Positions 1 to 7,576 of a DNA stretch of 64,000 bases are shown in pieces. The notes beneath the pieces were generated by a model. It saw only the letters and a program-made list of their open reading frames with translations. It had not been told where the DNA came from and made no database searches. Within the stretch, counting starts at the first letter, position 1; each line of letters opens with the position of its first letter. The stretch lies in the IMG/VR virus record IMGVR_UViG_3300029911_000002, positions 1 to 64,000 of that record, one strand, 5' to 3'. Both the position numbers and the translations under genes were made by a program. The stretch is from a virus.

Positions 1-320
1 TATGAGTATCCGTTTGAGTGTTTTAAATATAGTGTTTTATTGTTAATTATTTAGCATGTGTTACTTGTCAACCATCTCTTTATTAGTTAACTACGTACAA
101 CTCTCAATTTTAACTTGGGGATTAATTAAAACATAAGAAACAACTCCATAGTAGTTGATCAGAACAATCAACCACGTATGCTTTATTTTAGTCTATCCTA
201 ATTGATGACCCATACAATCAAATTTTATAACTATATAAATAACAAGACATTACTAATATTAAATAGATAAAGCGAATCAACATAAATATATATATTAAGA
301 TATCCAAACGGATACTCATA
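1..320. ncRNA. Inverted-repeat-bounded non-coding segment, candidate structured RNA
   Basis: No ORF is seen. Bases 1-16 and 305-320 are perfect reverse complements (16 bp), so the segment could close into one long stem. Inside, GTTGAT (154-159) pairs with ATCAAC (167-172), and CAACT (141-145) pairs with AGTTG (153-157) as an alternative. Directly to its right begins the headless remainder of a small RK-tail gene, so the segment may interrupt that gene (intron-like or insertion). I saw no convincing group I core. The left end may lie outside the window. Confidence 0.4.
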
Positions 321-499
321 TATCTTTTTATGATGATTTTTTTAAAAAATATAACACGTATACGATAGTTCAAATTTTAAATAATGGTATTACATTTGGA
401 CTAGGAATTAAAGAGATAGGTGGTTATTACTCATCAAATTATTTCATAACTTTAAAAGAATATAGAAAATTAAAACTTCAAAAATTAGAATTGTTATGA
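321..499 (+). pseudogene. 5'-truncated small RK-tail gene
   Basis: An open frame without a start codon encodes the second half of a small SH3-like protein. It has the family's Y-N-x-Y-T-I segment and ends in ITLKEYRKLKLQKLELL before TGA at 497-499. The usual N-terminal G-D-K-V-V-C-I part is missing; the inverted-repeat segment 1-320 sits in its place. It may be an exon whose 5' part lies left of the window, or a remnant. Confidence 0.5.
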
Positions 500-743
500 T
501 AACTAATATAAATAAATATGATAAAGTAGTATATATTTTGGTCATGATGGTAAAATTAGTCAGTCTAAATTTATCTATGGTAATATTTATACAGTAACAG
601 GCTACTTTCGATCTTATATACCAGAATTGTCTTATATAACTACAGATGAAATAGAAAATTTTTATATTTATCTTAATTTTTTTATTACATTAAAAGAATA
701 TAGAAAATTAAAACTTCAAAAATTAGAATTATGTTTAGAGTAG
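496..743 (+). pseudogene. Small RK-tail gene with a frameshift
   Basis: ATG at 496 overlaps the previous TGA (ATGA). The first frame reads MITNINKYDKVVYI and then fails. The next frame continues from about 550 (G-H-D-G-K ... YTVTGYF) and ends LKEYRKLKLQKLELCLE, TAG at 741-743. The break is in TATTTTGG near 546, a T run, so one extra T would explain it. It is either a decayed paralogue or a homopolymer error. Confidence 0.55.
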
Positions 744-940
744 GAGAAAAAATAGTTTATATAAAGCAATCATATACTGGACTTAAATTAGCATCAATTC
801 ATATTATAAAAGATATTAGATTTGATACTAGTATATCATTAGAAGATTCTTATAAAAATTGGTGGTTTTCATCCGAATGTTTTATATCACTATCTGAATA
901 TCGAAAACAAAAACTTAATGAATTAAAAAAAATATCATAA
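731..940 (+). CDS. Small SH3-like RK-tail protein
   Basis: A 69-residue product of unknown function. The start R-V-G-E-K-I-V-Y-I matches the G-D-K-V-V-C-I signature shared by many genes here, which looks like the first strands of a small SH3/KOW-type barrel (fold is inference). It ends in SEYRKQKLNELKKIS. The start overlaps the end of the preceding frameshifted gene. Confidence 0.7.
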   Translation: MFRVGEKIVYIKQSYTGLKLASIHIIKDIRFDTSISLEDSYKNWWFSSECFISLSEYRKQKLNELKKIS

Positions 941-1005
941 TATTTTTTTATTCAAAATTAATTTCATATATTTGCACATTAAATGTTTAACTAAATAATT
1001 ATAAT

Positions 1006-2067
1006 ATGATAGATAAAAATATTTGTATACCTGGCAACATATTTGTTGTAAATAACAAAGTTTCAAAAGTAAATAATCAATATAATGATTATTATAATCA
1101 AAAAGACTCATTAGGATTAAATGCTTATATTCATATGAAAGATGGAATAGATTATTCTGGTTATAACATGATTGAAATTCCATCAGGTACAAAAATTGAA
1201 ATAATTAAATTTAAAAATGCAACAGCATTTTTTAAAATAATAAGTGAGCCTAATAATATTTATTCTGCATATTGGTCTCCATTTAAAGTTAAAGTTGATA
1301 AAATTGAAGGTCAAGAAATTAGTGAACCTGAAGTTATACCAACTAGATATAAAATCTTCTATAAAGGAAAAGCTCACAAGCCAAAATATTTCAATGATCT
1401 TGGTAAAGTTAAAGCATCATTACTTATTACAATTGGATATTATGAAAATCAATATGAAATGTTCCAAAAATATATTGATCGTAATCCAGAATTAGAAGAC
1501 TCACAAATTCCAGAATGGTGTCAATCTGCGAATGAAACATTTGATAGAGATGATTGTAAATATCTTGAAATTATGTCATACGTTAATGGTGATAACAAAC
1601 ATCCTATCAAATTTGATTTTGATATGCTTAAATATTATGATGATTCAATGAGATTGATTAATGTCACTGCTCAGTTTGGCAACGCAGCAAGAGAAGTATT
1701 CAAAAATGTAATGAATACAAAAGAATATTCTTATATGTTAGTTTATTATCCTTATGAATATCGTAATCCTAATAATTTTGATGTAAGTTATGGCTATAAA
1801 AGTAGTAATTTTGATTTTAGTGAATTGAAAGAAGATCAAAGAATTAAAGACATTTTAAAAGAATCTGGGATCAAAGGAACAAAAAAATCTACCAAATTTG
1901 GTAAAACTGCAATAGCTTTTAAAACTCTTGATGATCTTAAACAAGTTATGTTAAGGCTAGAACCAAAAGAATATTTTATTCTTGATTGTGACGGTGATCA
2001 ATTAATTGAAAAAAATACAAGATTTATTAAATTAATTATGCTTCAAGAAGAAAATTTTGATGAATAA
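1006..2067 (+). CDS. Hypothetical protein, 353 aa
   Basis: I do not recognise this protein. It is hydrophilic, without signal peptide or membrane segment, and much longer than its neighbours. Visible parts are an N-terminal C-I-P-G-N-I-F-V-V stretch (residues ~6-14), an aromatic Y-W-S-P-F segment (~90) and a C-terminal YFILDCDGDQ segment (~325-334). A TATATTTG box lies about 35 bases upstream (967-974), so it may have its own promoter. The stop is 3 bases from the next start, suggesting cotranscription with the small genes downstream. Confidence 0.8.
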   Translation: MIDKNICIPGNIFVVNNKVSKVNNQYNDYYNQKDSLGLNAYIHMKDGIDYSGYNMIEIPSGTKIEIIKFKNATAFFKIISEPNNIYSAYWSPFKVKVDKIEGQEISEPEVIPTRYKIFYKGKAHKPKYFNDLGKVKASLLITIGYYENQYEMFQKYIDRNPELEDSQIPEWCQSANETFDRDDCKYLEIMSYVNGDNKHPIKFDFDMLKYYDDSMRLINVTAQFGNAAREVFKNVMNTKEYSYMLVYYPYEYRNPNNFDVSYGYKSSNFDFSELKEDQRIKDILKESGIKGTKKSTKFGKTAIAFKTLDDLKQVMLRLEPKEYFILDCDGDQLIEKNTRFIKLIMLQEENFDE

Positions 2068-2070
2068 TAT

Positions 2071-2373
2071 ATGAAAATAGGAGATAAAATATTTTGCTTA
2101 GATTATCAAATATATTCGGATTATAATGACGATATTAAATATAAAGGAGGATTATTAAAAAAAAATACAGAATATACAATCTATGGTATTTTTTTAGAAT
2201 TTAGTGATTATTCTGAAAAATGGGTAGCAGAAACTCCTAAGATAGATGATAATAATTGTCAAATATATTTTGAATTAATTGAACTTGATGAGTTGATGTT
2301 TAATAAATGTAGATTTTTAACTAATAATGAATATAGAAAACTTAAGTTGCAGAAAATATATGAAAGTAGGTGA
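2071..2373 (+). CDS. Small SH3-like RK-tail protein
   Basis: 100 residues. Starts M-K-I-G-D-K-I-F-C-L-D (SH3-like signature) and ends NEYRKLKLQKIYESR. It is the first of three tandem overlapping paralogues (2071, 2360, 2580); each stop overlaps the next start by about 14 bases. Function unknown. Confidence 0.75.
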   Translation: MKIGDKIFCLDYQIYSDYNDDIKYKGGLLKKNTEYTIYGIFLEFSDYSEKWVAETPKIDDNNCQIYFELIELDELMFNKCRFLTNNEYRKLKLQKIYESR

Positions 2374-2593
2374 TAAAGTAATTTTTCATAGTAATCATTA
2401 TTATAGAGATTTAATAGAAGGTTACACATATACAATATCTGAAATTAATAGAATAGATGATGCTTATATTGAAATACCTAACGAAGATTATATTATAGTA
2501 TTATTAGAAAATACTTACGTTTTTTTATCAGATTTTATAACTATAAAAGAATATCGAAAACTTAAATTGAAAGAAATAGATGAAAGTAGGTGA
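2360..2593 (+). CDS. Small SH3-like RK-tail protein
   Basis: 77 residues if started at the ATG at 2360, chosen over 2327 because only this start gives the family opening M-K-V-G-D-K-V-I and the usual short overlap with the upstream gene. Ends KEYRKLKLKEIDESR. Second member of the tandem trio. Confidence 0.72.
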   Translation: MKVGDKVIFHSNHYYRDLIEGYTYTISEINRIDDAYIEIPNEDYIIVLLENTYVFLSDFITIKEYRKLKLKEIDESR

Positions 2594-2783
2594 TAAAGTT
2601 GTATGTATTGATAATTATAATTATACATATAAAATTTCATTAGATAAAATTTTAACAATAAAATTCAATAATAATTCTTATATGAAATTTGATGAAATCG
2701 ATTATAGATATTCAAGTAATAGATTTATAACTATAAAAGAATATAGAAAACGTAAATTAAAAAAATTAAAAAACTTATACTAA
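2580..2783 (+). CDS. Small SH3-like RK-tail protein
   Basis: 67 residues, opening M-K-V-G-D-K-V-V-C-I-D and ending KEYRKRKLKKLKNLY. Third tandem copy. The bases around its start are identical to those around 2360 (ATGAAAGTAGGTGATAAAG), so the junction itself is conserved at DNA level. Confidence 0.72.
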   Translation: MKVGDKVVCIDNYNYTYKISLDKILTIKFNNNSYMKFDEIDYRYSSNRFITIKEYRKRKLKKLKNLY

Positions 2784-2785
2784 TA

Positions 2786-2817
2786 TTTGGTAGTTATAAA
2801 AAAATATATTATCTTTA
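2786..2817 (+). promoter_or_regulatory. Bacteroidota-type promoter
   Basis: TTTG (2786-2789), 20-nt spacer, TATCTTTA (2810-2817), one base off TAnnTTTG. It lies just upstream of the LOG-family gene at 2822, so the leader would be very short. Confidence 0.5.
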
Positions 2818-2821
2818 TAAT

Positions 2822-3346
2822 ATGACAGAAAACAAACAAATAAATAAAAATGTAACTTTTTTTGGAGGTGCTATTAATGATAGAACTACTTCTAAATATA
2901 GTGATAGTGTTTTAATTGGAAACTTTTTAGCTTCAAATGGGTATATAATTAAAAATGGAGGATATAGTGGATTAATGGAAGCTGTTTCTAAGGGAGCTAA
3001 TGAAGCAGAAGGTACAATAATTGGTTATACTTGTTTATCTATTGGCTGTGCAAGAGGAAATGAATATTTAACAGAAACAGTTCCTTGTATTGACATCTAT
3101 CAAAGATTGAGATTATTAATATCTGATAGTGAAATTTTTATAGTCCAAATAGGTGGAATTGGTACATTATCTGAAGTGTTTCTTCTATTAGATGGCATAA
3201 GAAAATTAAAAGTAAAACCAAGAATATTTTTATTTGGACCTGAATGGAACAATTTATTTAATAATTTAACTGACTTTATGTCACCTGATCAAATAAAAAT
3301 GATCACATTTTGTCAGGATTTTGAAGAATTTATAAAAGTTTTTTAA
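2822..3346 (+). CDS. LOG-family (lysine decarboxylase-like) nucleotide-binding protein
   Basis: 174 residues with the Rossmann fold pattern of the LOG/TIGR00725 group: an early FFGGAIND segment, GGYSGLMEAVSKGANEA (~40-56), and QIGGIGTLSEVFLLLD (~114-129), which corresponds to the PGGxGTxxE motif of this family. Known LOG enzymes hydrolyse nucleoside 5'-monophosphates to base and ribose 5-phosphate; others are molybdenum-cofactor carriers. The family's first P is replaced by I here, so activity is uncertain. It has its own promoter-like sequence and stands alone among small unknown genes. Confidence 0.75.
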   Translation: MTENKQINKNVTFFGGAINDRTTSKYSDSVLIGNFLASNGYIIKNGGYSGLMEAVSKGANEAEGTIIGYTCLSIGCARGNEYLTETVPCIDIYQRLRLLISDSEIFIVQIGGIGTLSEVFLLLDGIRKLKVKPRIFLFGPEWNNLFNNLTDFMSPDQIKMITFCQDFEEFIKVF

Positions 3347-3391
3347 ATTTATTTAGTTGGTATCATATTTGTAATATTAAAAAAAATATAA

Positions 3392-3721
3392 ATGACTGTA
3401 TTTTATACATATTTATTTGGTGTGATAGTAGTATTTATTCTAATTATAAATATTCATATATTAGATGAAAAAACAAAATATAAAGATGATGATAGAGATT
3501 TATCTATAAAATACTATATATTATTTTATATTTTTAATATATTTTGTTATTTATTTTTAAATGTAATACGTGAAAAAAGAAAAATAAATTATTATAAATA
3601 TTATATAAAATGTTTTGATGATAATAGAATATATTTTGAATTATCATTTAGTTTAGAAATTGAAATCAAAAAAAGAAATAAAATAATTAGATATTTAAAA
3701 ATTAAACAATTAAAAAAATAA
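3392..3721 (+). CDS. Small membrane protein, paralogue of next gene
   Basis: 109 residues with two predicted membrane segments (~4-22 and ~45-62) separated by a conserved LDEKTK-DD-R loop. It ends IIRYLKIKQLKK, a variant of the RK tail. The neighbour at 3741 shares the loop, the second membrane segment (IFYIFN-FC-LFLN-IRE) and the tail, so this is a tandem duplication. Function unknown. Confidence 0.75.
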   Translation: MTVFYTYLFGVIVVFILIINIHILDEKTKYKDDDRDLSIKYYILFYIFNIFCYLFLNVIREKRKINYYKYYIKCFDDNRIYFELSFSLEIEIKKRNKIIRYLKIKQLKK

Positions 3722-3740
3722 TCATTATATAAACTTAAAT

Positions 3741-4106
3741 ATGATAATAGCAGTAAAAGTGTATCAAATTATTTTATTTATGATATTAATTGCAATTATT
3801 TATAAAATTGTTCTGGTATTAGATGAAAAAACAAAATTTCCTGATGATCATAGAAAAATATCTTTTAAATATTCTATATTTTTTTATATTTTTAATGCTT
3901 TTTGCTTTCTATTTTTAAATACTATAAGAGAAAATAGAAAAAATGATTATTATAAATATTACGTAAAATATTATAAAAAATATAAAAAATCACTTGATTT
4001 TTTAACTAAATATTCTATATATGATGATTGTAATGCAATAAATTATAATATTAAAACTTATAATAAAATACTTAGATATTTAAAAATTAAACAATTAAAA
4101 AAATAA
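3741..4106 (+). CDS. Small membrane protein, tandem paralogue
   Basis: 121 residues. Same layout as 3392: N-terminal membrane helix, VLDEKTKFPDDHRK loop, second helix, charged tail ending ILRYLKIKQLKK. The ~23 bases after both stop codons (TAATCATTATATAAAC region at ~3719 and ~4104) are nearly identical, marking the duplication boundary. Confidence 0.75.
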   Translation: MIIAVKVYQIILFMILIAIIYKIVLVLDEKTKFPDDHRKISFKYSIFFYIFNAFCFLFLNTIRENRKNDYYKYYVKYYKKYKKSLDFLTKYSIYDDCNAINYNIKTYNKILRYLKIKQLKK

Positions 4107-4165
4107 TCATTATATAAACCCAAACATGACAATATTGTTATGCTTAACAAAAAAAAAAGAAAATT

Positions 4166-4267
4166 ATGAAACATCAACATTAGGTTTTATCATTTGATAG
4201 AGGTTCACCTTTTATTATTTTTAATCAATTAGTATTTAAAAAAATTAATAATTTAATAAAAAAATAA
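4166..4267 (+). CDS. Short ORF with one in-frame TAG
   Basis: ATG at 4166, TAG at 4181-4183 (codon 6), then an open frame to TAA at 4265-4267; 33 codons if the TAG is read. It reads MKHQH-x-VLSFDRGSPFIIF and ends in Lys/Asn/Ile-rich sequence. It is short, so chance cannot be excluded. It is listed because a CUA tRNA lies 770 bases downstream. Confidence 0.3.
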
Positions 4268-4274
4268 TAAAAAT

Positions 4275-4598
4275 ATGAAAACTACAATAAAAAATGATAT
4301 AAAAAAACTGGCGGAGAATCAATCAAATCTCAGAAATCAAAGAAAAACTATTCACATTAAAGGTGAAAGAGTAATGGAATCATGGAAAGCAGATTATTTA
4401 CATTCTGAAAACAGACATGAATTAAGAATGTTATATGCAGCTTATGCAGTATTAAAAGGTAAAATATTTGAAGAAATTGAACCTAAAAATAAACCAGATA
4501 AATTGCCTTTATCATATTACAAAAATTCAATTGATAAATTAGTTGAAAAATATAATGTGATAGAAGAAATTAAAGATGAATCATTAGCATCTATTTAA
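4275..4598 (+). CDS. Hypothetical protein, 107 aa
   Basis: Not recognised. Predicted soluble and helical, rich in charged residues, with a W-K-A-D-Y-L-H segment near residue 38 and an R-H-E-L-R-M-L-Y-A-A-Y-A-V-L helix near 50. A possible ATG for the Pth2-like gene begins one base after its stop, so the two are probably cotranscribed. Confidence 0.65.
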   Translation: MKTTIKNDIKKLAENQSNLRNQRKTIHIKGERVMESWKADYLHSENRHELRMLYAAYAVLKGKIFEEIEPKNKPDKLPLSYYKNSIDKLVEKYNVIEEIKDESLASI

Positions 4599-4599
4599 T

Positions 4600-4926
4600 A
4601 TGATAATGAAAAACGTCAAAGATGATTTAGAAAAAGATAAATTATTTATATTAATTGACAACAAGCTTGATGTTACTTATGGAGGAGTTCAAGGTGCTCA
4701 CGCTTCATGCCAATGGTTACTTGATCATAAATAGGTGCAAACCTGGAATAATCAATACTTAATTTTTCTATCTGCAGAACTTGAAAAATGGATATTTAAG
4801 TTAACTCTTAAAAATATAGATTTCACAGTGTTCTATGAACCTGATTTAGATAATAAACCAACTGCATTAGCAGTACATGGCAATGATTCTCTATTTCGTA
4901 ATTTAAAACTTTGGGGTGCTTTATAA
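4600..4926 (+). CDS. Pth2-like peptidyl-tRNA hydrolase family protein with in-frame TAG
   Basis: One frame runs from ATG at 4600 (or 4606) to TAA at 4924-4926, interrupted only by TAG at 4732-4734 (codon 45). The N-terminal half has the Pth2 signature Q-x-x-H-A in GGVQGAHASCQWLL. The second half has FYEPDLDNKPTALAV, which matches the E-P-D-x-x-N-x-x-T-A-I/L-A pattern of phage Pth2-like proteins. Both halves are needed for the fold, so the protein is functional only if TAG is decoded. Pth2 enzymes release tRNA from peptidyl-tRNA. A tRNA with anticodon CUA starts 23 bases after the stop. Alternatives are a recent nonsense mutation or two separate ORFs (GTG follows the TAG directly). Confidence 0.7.
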
Positions 4927-4938
4927 GCACCCCGATTT
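4913..4938 (+). terminator. Hairpin at the end of the Pth2-like gene
   Basis: GGGGTGCTT (4913-4921) pairs perfectly with AAGCACCCC (4925-4933) around a TAT loop, followed by GATTTTA. It overlaps the stop codon. The T tract is weak, so it may pause rather than terminate, or act in processing of the tRNA just downstream. Confidence 0.5.
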
Positions 4939-4948
4939 TAATAAAAAT

Positions 4949-5019
4949 GCTCATTTAGTCCAGTGATAGGGCGGTAGCCTCTAAAACTACCTACATCGGT
5001 TTGAATCCGATAGTGAGCA
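4949..5019 (+). tRNA. Candidate amber suppressor tRNA, anticodon CUA
   Basis: Cloverleaf: acceptor GCTCATT (4949-4955) with AGTGAGC (5012-5018), 7 bp including one G-U; T8 and A9; D stem GTCC/GGGC around AGTGATA; anticodon stem GTAG/CTAC with a C-A mismatch next to the loop; loop CTCTAAA (4979-4985) with U33 and anticodon CTA (4981-4983); variable CTAC; T stem ATCGG/CCGAT around TTTGAAT; discriminator A. No CCA is encoded, fitting the CCA-adding enzyme at 38229. Weak points are the mismatch at 31-39 and a D loop without GG. The loop CTCTAAA is identical to that of classical amber suppressors such as E. coli supF. The charging amino acid cannot be told from sequence. Confidence 0.7.
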
Positions 5020-5053
5020 CAAATATATTTTTCATAAGGTATATTTATTTTTA

Positions 5054-5085
5054 AAAGGATTGAAATTCATTTCAATCCTTTTTTT
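5054..5085 (+). terminator. Intrinsic terminator after the tRNA
   Basis: AAAGGATTGAAAT (5054-5066) pairs with ATTTCAATCCTTT (5069-5081), followed by a run of T. Perfect 13-bp stem. Confidence 0.85.
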
Positions 5086-5096
5086 ATGTATAAAAA

Positions 5097-5128
5097 TTTG
5101 CACATTCAAAATTTAATAGTTATATTTG
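5097..5128 (+). promoter_or_regulatory. Bacteroidota-type promoter
   Basis: TTTG (5097-5100), 20-nt spacer, TATATTTG (5121-5128): a full match to TTTG/TAnnTTTG. It would start transcription just before the ATG at 5153 and drive the long small-gene operon that follows the terminator. Confidence 0.75.
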
Positions 5129-5152
5129 TATCTTATTTTAAAACTTATAAAA

Positions 5153-5578
5153 ATGATTGTAAATATTGTAAATTATGTAATGAGTAGTTCATATATATCA
5201 TTAAATACTGATTATAATATTTTTTATAATAATAATGATTCTATTAAAATATTAGATTTTAATAAGATGCTTGATATTACTATATCAATGAAAATAAATA
5301 ATATAAATTTAGGTGGACTATTATGGTTCGTTAAAGAAATTCGTATGTATGAAATATGTCAATTAAAAGAATGTAAAGATTTTACTGATATGTTGAGAAT
5401 GATTGGTATAATAATTGGCACAAATACTATATCTATAAGTGATGAAATATATTCAATAAAAGGTTTAACTTTATTAGAATTAACTCACATAATTGATAAT
5501 AATCCTGATAATTCATTTCAGAAATTACGAACATATATTAGAAAGAAAAAACTTGAAAAAATAATGATAGATGCTTAA
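5153..5578 (+). CDS. Hypothetical RK-tail protein, 141 aa
   Basis: Start at 5153 (MIVNIVNYV) chosen because the upstream in-frame ATG at 5126 falls inside the promoter -7 box. Function unknown. It shares the pattern ISDEIYSIKGLTLLELTHIIDNN with the protein at 6780 (I-E-D-I-K-G-I-T-L-H-Q-F-N), so the two are distant paralogues. Ends YIRKKKLEKIMIDA. Confidence 0.7.
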   Translation: MIVNIVNYVMSSSYISLNTDYNIFYNNNDSIKILDFNKMLDITISMKINNINLGGLLWFVKEIRMYEICQLKECKDFTDMLRMIGIIIGTNTISISDEIYSIKGLTLLELTHIIDNNPDNSFQKLRTYIRKKKLEKIMIDA

Positions 5579-5825
5579 CGTTGGAGACAAAATTTATTTT
5601 ATTAAATCTTTATGATACAATATAGATTTACCATCAAATAAAGAATTAACAATCTTACATATATTTGATTGCCGTAATAATATTGTAATAGGAGGAGTTA
5701 CTACTGTAATTAGAATAAAAGAAGCTATAATTGTTGATGATTATTATTCAGAACAATTTTTATCATTGAAAGATTATAGAAAAGAAAAACTAAAAAAATT
5801 ATCAAATATATGCAAGCTTGGGTAA
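5571..5825 (+). pseudogene. Small SH3-like RK-tail gene with in-frame TGA
   Basis: ATG at 5571 overlaps the previous gene. Reads M-L-N-V-G-D-K-I-Y-F-I-K-S-L, then TGA at 5613-5615, then stays open through a full family-like body to the tail LSLKDYRKEKLKKLSNIC and TAA at 5823. Everything but codon 15 looks intact. TGA is a normal stop elsewhere here, so this is probably a nonsense mutation or an error; TGA read as Trp cannot be excluded. Confidence 0.5.
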
Positions 5826-6064
5826 AAAAACATAATTCAACATTTTATTGTATTGATAACTATATAAAAAAAGATAATAAAAATTATAATCTTAAATCTT
5901 ATAAAATGGGTACATCTTTTGATAAATATACTAATTTTAGAATAATATACTATGATAGTAATATATCAAGACAAGTTTTTTTTTCAAATATAACATTATC
6001 TGCTAATGAATATAATAATTTTATAAGAAAAACAAAAATTGAAAAATTATCAAAATATGAATGA
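5810..6064 (+). CDS. Hypothetical RK-tail protein
   Basis: 84 residues, opening MQAWVKKHNSTF and ending FIRKTKIEKLSKYE. It resembles the next gene: both begin with an aromatic segment, carry KKDN-K-Y and end in the RK tail. Overlaps both neighbours. Function unknown. Confidence 0.65.
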   Translation: MQAWVKKHNSTFYCIDNYIKKDNKNYNLKSYKMGTSFDKYTNFRIIYYDSNISRQVFFSNITLSANEYNNFIRKTKIEKLSKYE

Positions 6065-6320
6065 TTGGATAAATAAATGGATAGAAAGAAAAAATGAATT
6101 ACCATTATTTTTTGATTATATTATTAAAAAAGATAATGAAAAATATGAATTTTATTCATATATGAAATTAACAACTTATGAATTTAGCATAAAAGTTAAA
6201 TTGTCATATTATATTATAAATGTAGATACTATGTTTTCAGATGAAAAAGAAATATCATTTAATTCATTTAATAATTATCTTAGAAAAATTAAATTAGAAA
6301 AATTAAATGAAAATATCTAA
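6057..6320 (+). CDS. Hypothetical RK-tail protein
   Basis: 87 residues from the ATG at 6057 (MNDWINKWIERK); an ATG at 6039 is also in frame but overlaps the upstream coding region more. Contains YIIKKDNEKYEFYSY, similar to the gene at 5810. Ends YLRKIKLEKLNENI. Confidence 0.65.
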   Translation: MNDWINKWIERKNELPLFFDYIIKKDNEKYEFYSYMKLTTYEFSIKVKLSYYIINVDTMFSDEKEISFNSFNNYLRKIKLEKLNENI

Positions 6321-6594
6321 TTTTGAATTATTGATTTATGTTATAAATAACGTTGAACGTTTTTATATATCAGAAGGATATGTTATAGATCGTATATCAT
6401 ATAATATAATTAGAAATACATTATGTATAACTGTACGATATTTAATTAAAGTTGATTCTGAATTATGTACAAGTATTACAGTAAATGTTAATATTAGAGA
6501 TTATATTAGAGAAACTAGAAGAATAAAATTTAAGAAAATGAAAATAGATGAAAATAACAAAAAAGGATATGATGATTTATATATTGAATCATGA
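6307..6594 (+). CDS. Hypothetical RK-tail protein (variant tail)
   Basis: 95 residues; the tail region reads YIRETRRIKFKKMKIDE and is followed by an unusual further 12 residues, which overlap the start of the next (broken) gene at 6549. The extension suggests that the original stop was lost. Function unknown. Confidence 0.6.
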   Translation: MKISNFELLIYVINNVERFYISEGYVIDRISYNIIRNTLCITVRYLIKVDSELCTSITVNVNIRDYIRETRRIKFKKMKIDENNKKGYDDLYIES

Positions 6595-6783
6595 TGAAGA
6601 ATTTATTCTTAATAAAAAATATACTATTGACGATATAAAATATCATATATCAATAATGAAATTAATATTGATATTACATATTTAATAGCTGATAATAAAT
6701 ATAAACAATTTAATTATTATATTTATATTTTAGAATACGTAAAATATATAAGAAAATTTAAATTATCTAAAATAATATTATGA
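6549..6783 (+). pseudogene. Frameshifted RK-tail gene
   Basis: The ATG at 6549 opens MKITKKDMMIYILNHDEEF and continues to about 6655 (DDIKYHIS). The frame then shifts; the following frame reads N-N-E-I-N-I-D-I-T-Y-L-I-A-D-N-K and ends YIRKFKLSKIIL, TGA at 6781-6783. Together the two frames make one typical family member. Confidence 0.5.
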
Positions 6784-7208
6784 TAAACGTAAAGTTATAT
6801 AATAAAGAATTATTTACTAAACATAATTTGTTTATTGAAGTCTGTATTCCTAATGATAAATATAATTCTATATCTCATTTATTTGATGTAATAATAAATA
6901 AATTAATAGAGTATAAAAATAGAGATGTTTATTTTGCTTCTATTCGTAGTTTAATAGGTATAATGCTAGTTGAAATGAAACATGTAGATGAATTGGAATT
7001 AGAAGATTTTTTTAGAATTTTTCAATATAGATTTGATGTGCTTGATAATAAAATAGATGTGTTTAATGGATGGTATCATTTTATAAATCAAGATATAGAA
7101 GATATTAAAGGAATAACTTTACATCAATTTAATATGATGATTAATGATGATAAATATATTAAAAAATATTTTAGAATGATTAAACTTCAAAAATTATCAA
7201 AATTATGA
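6780..7208 (+). CDS. Hypothetical RK-tail protein, 142 aa
   Basis: Distant paralogue of 5153 (shared IKGITLHQFN-type segment at ~115). No known domain recognised. Ends YFRMIKLQKLSKL. Stop and next start overlap (ATGA). Confidence 0.7.
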   Translation: MINVKLYNKELFTKHNLFIEVCIPNDKYNSISHLFDVIINKLIEYKNRDVYFASIRSLIGIMLVEMKHVDELELEDFFRIFQYRFDVLDNKIDVFNGWYHFINQDIEDIKGITLHQFNMMINDDKYIKKYFRMIKLQKLSKL

Positions 7209-7576
7209 TAGTAGAATATTATAATATAGATTTTTCAATAAATTATCAATCTGAAGAAATAGATTCAAATAGAATATATAATATTATTAAAAATTATATA
7301 AATAATTATATAATGATATATAAAAATAATCCTCATATTTATGTAGGTAAGGATTGTTTTGATTTTATTTTATATTCCGATAAATTTCATCTTATTTCTT
7401 ACAAATCATCAAAACCTTATATCGGAATATTATATGACTGTTATCTTTATATAAACACAGATTTACAAGAAGGGGATTTTTATTTATCTAATAATAAAAT
7501 AGATTTTAAACAATATAATAGAAAATTAAAAATAGAAAAAATAAATAATTATTATAATGAAAATAGTAAAATTTAA
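7205..7576 (+). CDS. Hypothetical RK-tail protein, 123 aa
   Basis: Opens MIVEYYNIDFSINYQ and carries the tail YNRKLKIEKINNYY plus seven further residues that overlap the next gene's start. Function unknown. Confidence 0.68.
   Translation: MIVEYYNIDFSINYQSEEIDSNRIYNIIKNYINNYIMIYKNNPHIYVGKDCFDFILYSDKFHLISYKSSKPYIGILYDCYLYINTDLQEGDFYLSNNKIDFKQYNRKLKIEKINNYYNENSKI

Noticed and set aside
1-320. Group I intron
   Set aside because: Position in a gene and paired ends suggest it, but no P7/guanosine-binding core or splice-site pairing could be identified by eye; kept only as a candidate structured segment.
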